Source: Strigamia acuminata
Lineage: Eukaryota; Arthropoda; Chilopoda; Geophilomorpha; Linotaeniidae
Assembly (NCBI GenBank): GCA_949358305.1
Contig: OX442316.1
Span: 14,942,001-15,006,000, forward strand
Length of the DNA stretch: 64,000 nucleotides
Direction of reading: 5' to 3'
A model generated the notes under the pieces. It was not told where the DNA came from and did not search any database. It saw only the letters and a program-made list of their open reading frames with translations. Below, in pieces: positions 26,156 to 37,610 of this stretch. Numbering within the stretch: position 1 is the stretch's first letter; every line of letters starts with the position of its first letter. A program made the position numbers and the translations under genes.

Positions 26156-26238
26156 GACGGGGATCGAATTTTTCTCGGCCGCAGCGAGTCGTTGCTGCGC
26201 CGCATGAAATCGCGAACACCGTCGGTGGTGCCGATGCG
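26156..26238 (-). repeat. tRNA-like 83-bp repeat, copy 2
   Basis: The second copy lies 232 bp after the first and differs by about six substitutions. On the minus strand it runs directly into an A-rich tract (GTCGAAAAAAAAA), as expected for a retrotransposed SINE tail. Copy 1 has only a short A tract. Tandem or nested insertion cannot be separated without other genomic copies. Confidence 0.4.
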
Positions 26239-27302
26239 TACATTTTGATTGAGTGCTCGTTTTAAGAGCATTGTCACTTGTCCATGACAATTTAGATGGA
26301 TGTCATGTCACGGGAAGAGGATATTTTTATACTTATTATTTTTAGGGCTCCGGCATTTAGCCAGCCATCTTCCCAACTATTCTTAATGGCTGCAGCGCCG
26401 TTATGTAAGACGAGGCGAAATATTTCGATTCTTTTTCACCACGGGCATTTAAATTCGACTCGAATGATGTAAATTGGGTTTTTGGACATTGACTTTGACC
26501 TCAGCACTTGTCTGCGCCTCGTGTTTGTGTCTACGACGCTGCCGATTTATTTTTGGAAGTGGAAGCGTCTTTTAATAGACTTTTTGTGTGTTTTTTCAAG
26601 AAACATTTTCACCTCCCATTTGATTTCCAATTCTGTCTGCGCTAATTCAAATAAACAGTGTTGTAACACGTCGAAACTGTTACAAAATGATATTTTAGAC
26701 CCGATGATGATTTGTGTGAATTCTCTCTCAAGGTTGCGCTGTTAAGTTAATGAGGTATTAATGACTTTGTGTTGTTTTTCTTGAAGGAACATTTTGTTGA
26801 TTGCGTTTCCTGTTTGTTTGTTAGCGGTGTTTTTATGAGTTTTTATGAGCTTTTTTTTATTTGTTTTTTATTTTTTTTAATTTTTTTTTATGAGTTGGGA
26901 TTTTTTTTTTTTTTTTTTGTTAATATTTCTCTACAAATATACTGACCTATTCGACATGGGTCCAAGGTTAATGGTAGAGACATGTTGGAAACAAGTGATA
27001 ACAGTTCGTTAGTCCTTGTGCTTCTTATATAATTAAGTCAGAAACATGTGTGATTGCAGCAAATGGTTGAAATTCCATTTATTTTATTTGTTTGTGTTTG
27101 TGTGTGGATTTTTTTTTTGTAATTAAGGTGAAGTCTAATGACCGCAATAAACTTCACCAGTTTTAGCGGTTAGTGAAAGGATTTTTAAAAAAAATTGTTT
27201 AACTAATTCTGTGAATTTCTTGGTATGGTGTCATTTAGTTTTAGGAGTTAGAACTAACAAATTATATATAATTCTGAATTTAACAAAAAGAATGACTTAA
27301 GC

Positions 27303-27962
27303 TTGGAATATACTGATTTTAAGCCTGAAATACTGAAATTAGGCTTAAAATACTGAATTTAGGCTTGAAATACTGAATTTAGGCTTGAAATACTGAATTT
27401 AGGCTTGAAATACTGAATTTAGGCTTGAAATACTGAATTTAGGCTTGAAATACTGAATTTAGGCTTGAAATACTGAATTTAGGCTTGAAATACTGAATTT
27501 AGGCTTGAAATACTGAATTTAGGCCTGAAATACTAAAATTAGGCTTAAAATACTGAATTTAGGCTTGAAATACTGAATTTAGGCTTGAAATACTGAATTT
27601 AGGTTTGAAATACTGAATTTAGGCTTGAAATACTGAATTTAGGCTTGAAATACTGAATTTAGGCTTGAAATACTGAATTTAGGCTTGAAATACTGAATTT
27701 AGGCTTGAAATACTGAATTTAGGCTTGAAATACTGAATTTAGGCCTGAAATACTAAAATTAGGCTTAAAATACTGAATTTAGGCTTGAAATACTGAATTT
27801 AGGCTTGAAATACTGAATTTAGGCTTGAAATACTGAATTTAGGCTGGAAATATTGAATTTAGGCTTGAAATACTGAATTTAGGCTGGAAATACTGAATTT
27901 AGGCTGGAAATACTGAATTTAGGCTTGAAATACTGAATTTAGGCTGGAAATACTGATTTCTA
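27303..27962. repeat. 20-bp minisatellite AGGCTTGAAATACTGAATTT
   Basis: About 33 nearly perfect 20-bp units. An AGGCCTGAAATACTAAAATT / AGGCTTAAAATACTGAATTT pair recurs about 240 bp apart (near 27,521 and 27,741), which shows a recent 12-unit segmental duplication inside the array. Confidence 0.95.
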
Positions 27963-28262
27963 GGCTTAAAAACCATTTCTTACCTTTAGAAACTGACTTA
28001 TAGGATTCAGAAACTGGTTTATAGGATTCAGAAACTGATTTCTAGGATTCAGAAACTGATTTCTAGGCTCTGAAACTGATTTCTAGGATTCAGAAACTGA
28101 TTTCTAGGATTCAGAAACTGATTTCTAGGATTCAGAAACTGATTTATAGGCTTAGAAACTGATTTCTAGAATTCAGAAACTAATTTCTAGGCTTAGAAAC
28201 TGATTTCTAGGATTCAGAAACTGATTTCTAGGCTTAGGAACTGATTTGTAGGGTTAAAAAAC
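27963..28262. repeat. 21-bp minisatellite AGGATTCAGAAACTGATTTCT
   Basis: About 13 units of roughly 21 bp with variants AGGCTTAGAAACTGATTTCT abut the previous array. The shared AGGCTT and ACTGA words suggest one array evolved from the other. Confidence 0.9.
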
Positions 28263-29481
28263 ATTTCTTGGTTTAATTATGGAATTTTAGTTTTAACAAC
28301 TGATTTTTTTGAGTTTAAAAGACTTCAAAAACCGATTGTAGCCTTTAAAACTGATTTCTGGGCTTAAAGTTTGATTTCTTGGATTAAACTAATTTTTAGG
28401 TTTAAAAACTTACGTCTTGACTTAATCACGCAATTTTAAGCTTAAAAAAAGTAATCTCTACAAGAAAAACGTAATTCATGACTTCATTTTGGATTACAGT
28501 ATTTAACCTTTTAGTAAAGTTCTAAGAAAACGTCAAATTTCGGCGTATATGTTCATTGTATTTGAGGTCATTAAACCTGAATTAATTTGAATTTTTGGGT
28601 GAAAAAAAAACATGTAAAAATAGATGTGCAATTGAGTCAATTTATTCGATTAAATGGAATTCTTTGGGTTAGGGGCAGCGAAAAACAACATTTTATGTAC
28701 ACTTTGAAGTGGGTTTCAGTCTCCTTTTAAGTCAAAGGCTCCGCTGCATACAGAAATGAAACCCTTTTGGCAAGTGAAGGTTAGTTGAAGGTTATTTATT
28801 CTCTTCTCTCTCTCTCCGTCTTGCACTTAGCTAGGAACTCGCCTCCTTAATTTTGACGTGAAGGTCATTCAGCAATGGAAGCTGAATTTTTATCAAATAT
28901 TTTTAGATTCTTTCCTCTCTTTTTTTTTTCTTTTTTTTTTCTTTTCTCTTGGGATGAGGTTAGTAATGAAGTCTAGTCAAGTTCGGCTGCCTTCACGTAC
29001 GCGCTGCACTGCGCACTCGTGGTGAATTGAATGTTAATGCCATTGACACTTTTTCGCAGAGATGATTTGAAGGTGGTGCAAATTGAAACGAGCTTGTTTG
29101 TGCGTCAATTAAATGCGATTTGATGTGTTTGTTCAATTAATTTGACATTGCGTTTTGAACTTAAACTTGTCCTGGATCAGCAATAAAGTCTTCAACCTTT
29201 TCATGCCAGCCTTGGCACTGGCGATGTTTATTTAACATTTTTCCTTTTCTTGTTGATGCCTGCGTAATTACTCTCTTCTTTGTGCTTTCTCTTTGTAGTT
29301 GAAGCCAAACTCATTTCGTTTATTCTGATTATTTAGCTTTAAATAGAATGTAGCTTTGTAATTTGTTGTTTTGATTAACAGTTCGCCGGACACAGCGCTC
29401 AGTGTTCGGCCCATTAATCTGAAAAGTTTGCTGCAGTGTCTATTGACAAGGGAAGATGCTTTGCTTCAAAATACTCTAGCT

Positions 29482-30273
29482 CAGCACTTCTCAGACTACG
29501 TGGTGTGGTCAGGGCTGGACTGGGAACAAATTTAGTATCGGGAAATCTGGATAGGTCGGGCCACGGGAACAAATTTAGTATCGGGAAATCTGGATAGGTC
29601 GGGCCACGGGAACAAATTTAGTATCGGGAAATCTGGATAGGTCGGGCCACGGGAACAAATTTATACGGGGAAATCTGGATAGGTCGGGCCACGTGGTAAT
29701 AAAATAAATTTCCGGTATCCTGCCGGGCCAGTCCAGTACTGAATGTAGTGGATCTGTATTTTCATTCCAGTATATTGCAGACTATGGTGCGAAACAGTCT
29801 GTTACTTGTAGTACTAGAGTATCTCATTCCAGGACTCTATACGGACCATTTTGTCCCAATGTGTTACGGACCGGTAATCTAATATTACCAAAGTGCATTC
29901 AAGATCTCTTTAAATAACTTAAAGAAGTGTCTTAAAAAAGAGAATTCTTGATTGAGATGGCTAGCTACAACATGTGGTAACAATAACCAATAGCTGGTGC
30001 TTAAGAGATAAGTCACTTTTATAAGTCAAAGAAATGATTTCAATTTCGCTTAATCTTAATCTTCGTATTTGAATTCTTTCAAGTTGACTTTGCAGAAATA
30101 TGATGTAAAAACCGTTATATCTTGTTTAGAGAAGTCATTTCAGCCAAATAAGTCGATTCGTCTTCTGAGGATTGAATGCACCTATTGCTCTACTAAGCCT
30201 ATATAAACCTTGCGTTTTAATGGTAAAGTAGCAGACCAGCACCGGTCGACAGACCACACTTTGAGAAACGCGG
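29482..30273. mobile_element. Non-autonomous hAT-like transposon with 8-bp target duplication
   Basis: The perfect 8-bp direct repeat CTCTAGCT (29,474-29,481 and 30,274-30,281) flanks a 792-bp element. Its ends CAGCACTTCTCAGACTACGT and, reversed, CCGCGTTTCTCAAAGTGTGG are imperfect inverted repeats of the hAT type (CAG...TTCTCA). An 8-bp duplication is diagnostic for hAT. There is no transposase ORF. The interior contains a nested element at 29,510-29,741 and a MITE-like end pair is found just downstream at 30,371. Confidence 0.7.
29510..29741. mobile_element. Nested small hAT-like element carrying a 43-bp tandem array
   Basis: The ends CAGGGCTGGACTGG and (reversed) CAGTACTGGACTGG are inverted repeats inside the larger hAT-like element. 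The flanking octamers GGTGTGGT and AATGTAGT agree at 5 of 8 positions and may be an old target duplication. The interior is about 3.5 copies of a 43-bp unit beginning GGTCGGGCCACGGGAACAAA. Confidence 0.45.
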
Positions 30274-30370
30274 CTCTAGCTAATTGTTAGCATTAGCTGT
30301 CATAAATTGTAGTTATAGTATCGCTAATTTCAGCTATTTTTTCGCTAATATTTCGCTAGTAATTTAACAG

Positions 30371-30488
30371 TACGGTAAAATCCTGTTTTATCCGACCGGG
30401 TTTCTTTCTGTCGTCTATATCGTAGATTGGTTAATTCTGGATAGTTTTCCGCTCATTCCAATGCCGGATAAAACAGCTTTTTACCGTA
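30371..30488. mobile_element. 118-bp MITE, pogo/Tigger-like ends
   Basis: The left end TACGGTAAAATCCTGTTTTA and the reversed right end TACGGTAAAAAGCTGTTTTA are inverted repeats extending into TCCG. They begin with TA, and such TACxGTAxAAxCCT-type termini with TA duplications are usual for pogo/Tigger-like mariner relatives. No ORF. Confidence 0.55.
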
Positions 30489-31642
30489 GCATATTCTGAT
30501 CGTGGAACATTTCCGAGAGAAACAAGTATTTATGTGCACAAATTGTTTCCGCAGTTTGTGGCGAGAAAATTGTAAGCGAAGATCCACCTGTTAATCAAAT
30601 TGTGAAAGGTGTTTCGCTTCAAGTCATTCGAACATCCCCACTTAAATGAAAAGTGATGCAACTTTAAGAATTAATGAATACAAAGGGAAGATTTGGTTGG
30701 AGGGTCAAAGGATAGACGTTATTCCATGCATGCTAACAAGGATTTTCCACTGGATTTTCCACTGGTGGCTTGGAATGGCTCAGAGCAGCGCCACTGTGAC
30801 TGAAATATGAAGTAATTTCAAGATAATAGTTCAGTGAGATCACCATTTTTTTTTTTACAGTGCACACTTTATATGGATGGCCACATCGGTGCAATTTTGT
30901 AACAGTTGTCCTATTTATTTGTGAATAATATTTGACCTTAAAAAGTTTTCATTTGAAATTCAAAATAATGACTGGAAATTGTCAAAATGACTTTTATTTT
31001 CCCTTTGTTGTTCACTTCTTTTTCTGCTATGCCAACTTTGTCTTGTTTGTCTCCATTTATGCATGATAATGTCTAAATTACATTTCTTTCCTATAGAATT
31101 GTATGGCACTCCCCTTTTCCCTTGGAGATGGTTTTGCCTCCTCCTTTTCTTTTACAACATTTGTTCAGGACTAAAGGATTTCCTTTTCCCAACATAGTAC
31201 ACAATAGGAACATTCCAATTCCATGCATTGATGATGATTACATTTTTTTTGTGTGATGTTGAGCTTTGATATTGTACAGTAGCTTGGCTTGGGGTTATAA
31301 TCCTATCCCTGGGACAGAAAGTGAGAAAGGGGAAACAGTTTTTCTTGTACACCCCCTTCCTTTAACAGTAGGGTTGTCATTGGGAATGTAAAACAGGACT
31401 ATTTATAACCCCTTTTGTGGAAATCAGAGGAGCTATAAAAGGTGTTAAAATATACAGTTTTGATAGCTTAACCATGCACCAGAATAACTAATCAAGCAAT
31501 ATTGGCGTCTAGACTCAATTATTCGTGATAAATGTTCAGGATAAGAAAATCTATAAGAAAATTTTCTGCAGAATATTCGAGCTAGCCTAACATTTGAATC
31601 TTGGTGCGAACGCATCTAGCCTAAAATTATCTAGTTTAAAAG

Positions 31643-31864
31643 TAGACTTTGACCGATATCGATATTTTGCAGTATCGCCGATGCCGATAATCGGCAACCG
31701 AATATCGGCCGATACCGATACCTGCGCCGATATTAAAATTAAAATGTGTTTTAGAAACGCGGCAATATCAGTATCGGCCACGCAAAAAATAGCGGATCCG
31801 ATATCGGTGAATACAGAAATATCGGCTGATAGCCGATACCGATACCGGTATCGGTCAAAGTCTA
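31643..31864. mobile_element. 222-bp MITE with CGATATCGG-rich interior
   Basis: A perfect 16-bp inverted repeat, TAGACTTTGACCGATA left and TATCGGTCAAAGTCTA right, bounds a sequence dominated by CCGATA/TATCGG words that can fold on itself throughout. TA at each end suits a mariner-type TA duplication. Non-coding. Confidence 0.6.
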
Positions 31865-34800
31865 TTTAAAAGCGTTTAAACAAAGCTAGACGAACTAGAT
31901 AACTGCCAAAGCTAGCCCAGAACACTTTCCACAATTCTGTGCATACGGTCAGTTGATTGCCTATTGACTACATGCTAGCCAGGATGTGTGGTTTTTTGGT
32001 GCAAACGCATTAGCCTAATCTTTTTGTATGCGAAATCATCTGAACTTAATGTAGGGTAGGCTAGGTTAAGGCTTCATTTGGTGCGAACAAGGTACAGTCG
32101 TGGTCATAAAAATCGTCACAGTCCAGCTTGAAGCTCGCCTGCAGAATGAGCGTTTTCGGTGATATCCACCAGGTAGTGCAAAAACTCACTGATAGGTTGT
32201 GACAAATTAACATTTAAATGATGTCACGCAATAACTGGGAATCAAATTGCAGCTTTCCCAATGTCGAGGAAGGAGGACTCGAGCTGTCAAGTCTATCTGG
32301 AGTAACTGACGAATGTTTCCGAGGGTTTTTCTTAACTGAAATCACCATAGGCTTGGACAAAGGTCATTGAGGTGTCACTCGAACAAATGACACGGAGGGG
32401 TTTTTCTAAGAGTAGGCACAACTTAACAGGGGGTTCCACATACCCCCTGCTGGTGTTGGAAAAAACTACCCATTCCATTCTGCACAGACAATACCAATAA
32501 TCATCAAGTGTTATGCAGTTGGAAACAACAATAACACACTTGGGGATTATTAAAATTTATGAGAGTAATAAATTGCATCTTTTTTTCACATTATTTACAA
32601 TTTTCATACATGGAATGACAAACAGCAATGTTACAAAACATTCCGTTTGCATTTACATGCATAAAAGTTCAGTTATGTTGTCGGAATTTGGAAATATAAT
32701 AATAATAAAAAAAATGCTGGGGTGTAAGGAATAATAATTTTGGGTGTTAAAAATGATGGGATATGTTATAGGTTATTAACGCGACGTGTTTTGTGTGTTA
32801 ATTGAGTGTTTAGAACAAGACTAATGGTGCAAGAGCATTGAAATTGAGGCCAAGGCTGTGTCTATTGTGCAGTTGCCTTCTTTGCAAGAGTTGTTTGCAT
32901 GTGTTGCTGAGTTTACGAAGGAAGTAGCGATTGGTTGAGGTGAAGGTCTGTTGCAGTGAGAAGAGCCAAAGCTGGTCGGCCTTTACACGTGGAAAGTAGA
33001 AGGTCGATAGGGAAAGAGCCAACGTTCCTTGTACAAAAAGTGGGCAGTACCCTGATGAATAAGTGCTATTATTTTTTCTATGTTTTTTTTTCTTCTTCGG
33101 CCGCTTTGTTTTACTTTTTTTTTATTTTGGTTTATTTGTTAAAGGTCATCGGATTTTTTTTTTTTTTTTTATCACCAGATGGATGGGAGGGGGAATGGAT
33201 TATTTCATGTTATTTTTTTTCTTTTGTTTGTAAATTGTGGATATTTTTTGTGGAGTTTTGGACGAATTTTTGATTTTTGGAGGTTTTGGGGTGCTGAGGT
33301 ACCAAAAAATGAAGTTATTGCAGCTTGGAGCGTCTTAAGCGAAGGTGCGAGGGGTGCAGGGGGTGCCGGGACGCGAGATTTCATGCCCCGGCGGCAGGTA
33401 AGGTGGAGACGCTCATGATTGCTGCGTGATTTGTTTTGTTTTAACCGTTTGGGCCCCTCGAACGACCTGGCCTTGGGTTGCAGCCCAATTAGCCCACGTG
33501 TGGATCCAGGAGCGGCTTGGAAGGGGAAAAAAAATTTCAAAACGAAAGTTAAAATGGAAATATTTGTAAAACCGTTTTTTTTTATCAAGTTTGAAGTGTG
33601 ATTAAGAATTTTTGGAGGAAAAAATGGTGTGTCATAGGTAGACTTGTAAAGTGATGTAAATTTTATGCTTTGGAATGCGATTGAGGGTTGGAAGAATGTT
33701 ATCCTTGAAGTTGAACTCATCAGGCAATTTCTACTCACAACCCTTTCATTAAAAATGGCGGCTGCAGCCATGGAAACTTGAGTGCAAGGACAGGGCTGAA
33801 TAATTTGAAATTTAACACGCGTTTATGTGGGATTTAGGCTTAAAACTTATGCGTGCGGGTGATTTAAAAATTGTAAAGTTATTGAAAGCGAGGCTTATCA
33901 AGAAATGCTGGGCGGCATCATGTATGCCGGTTACTTCAAGTAGTCTGACACCTTAAAGTGTGCCGTTAGGACCAGGAATAGTGGCAATGGCCAGAAGAGG
34001 GATTAAAACTATGGTAACTATGCCGGTTACTCGGCCGAGTTTGACGTGCACTCCCGATTGGTAAGCCACTCTTTGAGATGCTGTCGGGACAAGGGAAGGA
34101 ACGCACTCGGCTTTTTTGCTGCGCTAAATCATTGATTTGGCAGGCAAAACATGCGAGTGTGAATGCCAGCTGGTGACGGGCTTGGGCAATTGTGATTAAC
34201 TCGTGTTTTCGCCAGTGGAGTGGTGGGTGGTGGCCCGCCGACTTGTCTCGAGCGGTTGCCGCGGCGACCGAGTTGAATGTCATCGAAAGCCAAGTTTTTC
34301 GGTCGTTATTTAAAAGGACGGACGGGAAGAATGCATTAAACTAAACACCTGTCAAGGTTGGAGCGCCGGATGACGGCTGAGTTGGTCGGTTCGCCAATTT
34401 GGGGAACTGCGCAGGCGTCGGGTGTTTTTTCTAAGCGTCATTGTAGATTTTGCTTAAAGAAAAAGGTTTTGGAGTTGATGGATTTATTTTGAGTGAAAGG
34501 CGAGAAATTATTGAGGGAATAATGAGCGTAAAAACCTTGACCACGAGCGACCTTGTAAATTTGAGTTCAAGTGCGCATGTGCGTGGGCGGTAAATGGTAA
34601 AATGTGGTTAGGAGTTGCCGCTCGGGGTTGCAGTCGGATTGGCTCTTGTTGGAATTAGTTGTGCACTTGTTTAGATGAGTTAATTTAATGGTGTCGAAAG
34701 AGTTGAGAGGGGAAAAAAAGTTTATATTTATATTCACTTATTACTTTAAATATTTTGCCACCTACTGCGAGTGTCGTGACACGAGATAGATGACTGGAGG

Positions 34801-36394
34801 AGGAAGGGCTTTTACTATTATGTCTACATATTGATCATCATGCATCATATTAAGTGAAGTGGGTTTTTGTTTGGGGTCAGGTGGACCACCAGAGTTGTTG
34901 CTGGGTTTATTTATAGTCTGGGGCAAGTCGAGTTTGCATTTATCTGTGGGGGAAAATGCATATGGAAATGTTAATTTTTTGAGGGGGCCCTGGGTGAACA
35001 CAAGGGCGCCCCCAAGATGAATTTTTATTCGATGAAACACAATGGTGGATTTGTTGGTTCTTGGATTTGGGGCCCGTGTGGGAAGGGCCTTTGTGGGATC
35101 CAGAAAAGGGCCTGAAAGTGTAGAAACGGCAATATTGAAAAAACTACGTGGCGAATTTGTCAGCTTTGGCATTAGAGACCTATTTTTATATTTCCAATGG
35201 CGAATTTAGACGTGTTCGCCGTTGGAAAGGATTTTGGAAAGGATTTTGGACGACGATTTGGCATTGGGTGAATCGCTGTTGGTATTGTTTGTTGTGTTTT
35301 TAGTGCCATCTCTAGGTGGGAATTGCTTTCTATTGCTTTCTATTCCCTAATAATTGCGGCCCTTTGTCCATAGATGGGTCGCCGTTACAAATAAATACAT
35401 ACATGCCCTACATCTACCGCTGCACACGAGTTGATAAAGATATGTGCAAAAATCTGACATAATTATGAAGTCTAATGGCGGGGGTTTCGCTTAAATTTAT
35501 CTGCTTGTGAAAGGCTCCGCAGTCAAAACAGTTTGGGAAGCGTTGTTGTATAGAGTTCGGGTGTTTGAGGGCCCTCCGACTGAACCGGTGGGAATATTAG
35601 GGATAATTAACTTCGGGGACAAGCGAGACGTCGTGAGAATATGACGAGATCAATGCGAGATAGCGTCGAGGTATGAAATTTGTTGGGGGGGGGGGGAATT
35701 GTTTTTATTCCCATACGTTTTGAATGGATTGGAACACCGGCCTACAAATACAAATGAATTGTGACGTCGTGCGTAACCTCGTTATTGTTGCGGCCATTGT
35801 CGTTTCTAAGAAAAAAAAAGTACAGCAACACGTTTTAACGTTGTGTAAACACGGCTTGAAATTGGCAGTAGTAGTCGACTTTTGTGTTTAAAAAAAAAAT
35901 TGTTTTAAGTATCGATGTATAATTTACCTGTAATGGAAGAATGGTTTTTGTTTGCATGAATGAATACTGCATGCTTTTATTGAGCAATTTGATCAATCTG
36001 AATTGATTGCATTGGCAAATTTCTCAATTTAGCTCTTTTTTTTTTTTTATCAAGGAAGGGTAACTGAACTGTGTATCATTATTCAGTTCTTGTTAATAGT
36101 TCACTTTTTCCTTCCATTTGAAACAATAGAATGGAAGTGAAGTGATGCAAAGCAAGCCAGTCTTTGAACTTGACCCACTGGACCTTTAATTTTTCATGCA
36201 GACAAGAGAATTATTCCACATTTTAAACAAACAAAACCATTCTGAATTGCTACGAAAGTGCCCGTAAGTAGAGTGTTTGTCCGAGGATTTAGGCCATGCA
36301 AATTGCGATCTGTGGAACGACTTTCTTAAGGACCCAACCTTGCATTTGCATCGAGAACTTCGAAAACTTCGGGGGGAAAAAATAGAAGGAGGTG
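31865..36394. other. No protein gene supported; CpG-containing patches
   Basis: Contains a Tc1-like end fragment at about 32,092 (TACAGTCGTGGTCATAAAAA), a CpG-richer zone at 33,300-34,700 with the donor at 33,398, and several unrecognised frames up to 188 codons on the minus strand. No domain was recognised. Confidence 0.5.
33340..33397 (+). other. Candidate untranslated exon end (strong splice donor)
   Basis: A GC-rich stretch (GTGCGAGGGGTGCAGG... GCGGCAG) ends in CAG|GTAAGG at 33,398, a near-consensus donor. An ATG at 33,383 would enter the intron in phase 0, which does not fit the EcR common exon, so any exon here would be non-coding. The evidence is only the donor and the composition. 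Confidence 0.2.
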
Positions 36395-36566
36395 GGTGGC
36401 AGATATTCTTGTCGTAGAAACAGTATCTCGATCAGACAAGGATGAGATATAACTGAGATTCTCGGCAGGTCACCCATCCAAGTACTAACCAGACCCAGTT
36501 CTGCTTAACTTGTGTGTTCTAGCGGAAACGGGTGATCAGCACGGTGAGCCGTTTCTATCCTAGCGA
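36395..36566 (-). repeat. 5S-rRNA-derived SINE, copy 2 (internal promoter intact)
   Basis: On the minus strand the sequence contains CACACAAGTTAAGCAG and GGTTAGTACTTGGATGGGTG followed by ACC, the A box and C box of 5S rRNA, in correct order and spacing. The 5' part (AAACGGCTCACCGTGCTGAT) pairs with copy 1 and only loosely with true 5S. The 3' tail CTGTTTCTACGACAAGAA is shared with copy 1. It could still be read by RNA polymerase III. It is not a functional 5S gene, because the 5' half has diverged. Confidence 0.65.
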
Positions 36567-37399
36567 TTGTTCCAAAATGGCTGCCCAATGCCGATCCAAC
36601 GTCTAAAGTGACTTGTGAAGCATGACTTTCATAAGTAAAGGTGATGTTTACGTCACTTTCATCGTCTTGAGACATTTAAAGGAAGGTGATCTAGATCAGG
36701 TGATGCATAACACTACTCTAGCAATATTAGTTGATGCGACAGCCAATACCGCTACAATTGGTAGCAGAGGATGGTTTGGTCCGTTTGCTCTTGCTCCTAT
36801 GTTCTTCAATAAGGGACGTCGACTTACTTTAAATCCAGGGCCGGATTCACCTAAAGTGACGTCATATTTAAGCCCAATTAATTCTGAGACCCAAAAAATT
36901 GATTTATTTGCGAAAGAAAACAATTTTGGCCAATTTTTGTGTGTGAAAAATCGAAAGCAAAATGTCCAGCTCCTTGTCCGAGGGAAAAAATGGAATTGCA
37001 TAAAAATGGCGGGTTAAAAAGTGGTGGAGCTGAATGTAAATTGTTGAATGGCGGCAGACTGGTCTAGTCTGACGCAGGTTGCTTTTTTAAGGGCTCTTTT
37101 CTTTGCCATTGGCTCTAGAAACAGGGTTGGTTGGATTTTTGCGCTTGTAAAGAACACTTGGAGGAAGAAAGAGTCCATTCTTGTATGCAAGGGGTTTGTA
37201 GAGAGGCAGAGGCGCAGCCGAGCCGAAGCTTCGCAACTCATGTGCAACAGGGATTAGGGTAGTTTTCATTTCCACGCGGACTCCATCTCCAGCAGGTGCT
37301 GACTCAGCTCCCACTGTCAACCTTTCCTTTCCCTATTGGTGGAAACGAGGGAGGGAAGGAAGGGTTGAGGTTGGACGCCGGCGCGAGGTCATCAACCGA

Positions 37400-37477
37400 A
37401 TCTTGCTGGCGATGGTGATGTGACTTTTCGTTTTGTACTGACCTTGATTTCAAATGACACGTCACGCCGCGGTTCAG
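37400..37477 (+). other. Candidate untranslated exon end (strong splice donor)
   Basis: GC-enriched DNA ends in TTCAG|GTAAGT at 37,478, a perfect donor, about 4.9 kb before the EcR-A exon acceptor. It could be another alternative 5' UTR exon of EcR. There is no coding potential. Confidence 0.2.
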
Positions 37478-37598
37478 GTAAGTCAGATGAAGGCGAAAGT
37501 GACGGCGGACTCTGGTGGCCGGTCGCGGAAACTCGTCGAAATTTATTTGTTCGGTTTTTGAGTGTTTTTTTGACTTTTTTTTTGGGAATTTGGTGTTT

Positions 37599-37610
37599 GC
37601 CATCTGGTGG
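37599..37610 (-). promoter_or_regulatory. CTCF-like motif
   Basis: The minus strand carries the same perfect 12-mer CCACCAGATGGC as at 5,481, with different flanks beyond a few bases, so it is not simply a shared repeat copy. Confidence 0.35.

Noticed and set aside
33205-33771. 188-codon ATG-started frame on the minus strand
   Set aside because: It has no recognisable motif, runs into Lys-rich and Phe-rich low-complexity parts and shows no splice or promoter support. It could be real, but nothing in the sequence supports it.
36395-36566. Functional 5S rRNA gene
   Set aside because: Only the internal promoter half matches. The 5' half has diverged and a foreign tail is shared with a second copy, so a SINE fits better.
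36622-37017. 131-codon ATG-started frame on the plus strand next to the 5S-derived SINE
   Set aside because: No homology was recognised and there is no codon bias against its AT-rich surroundings. Left out as a gene.
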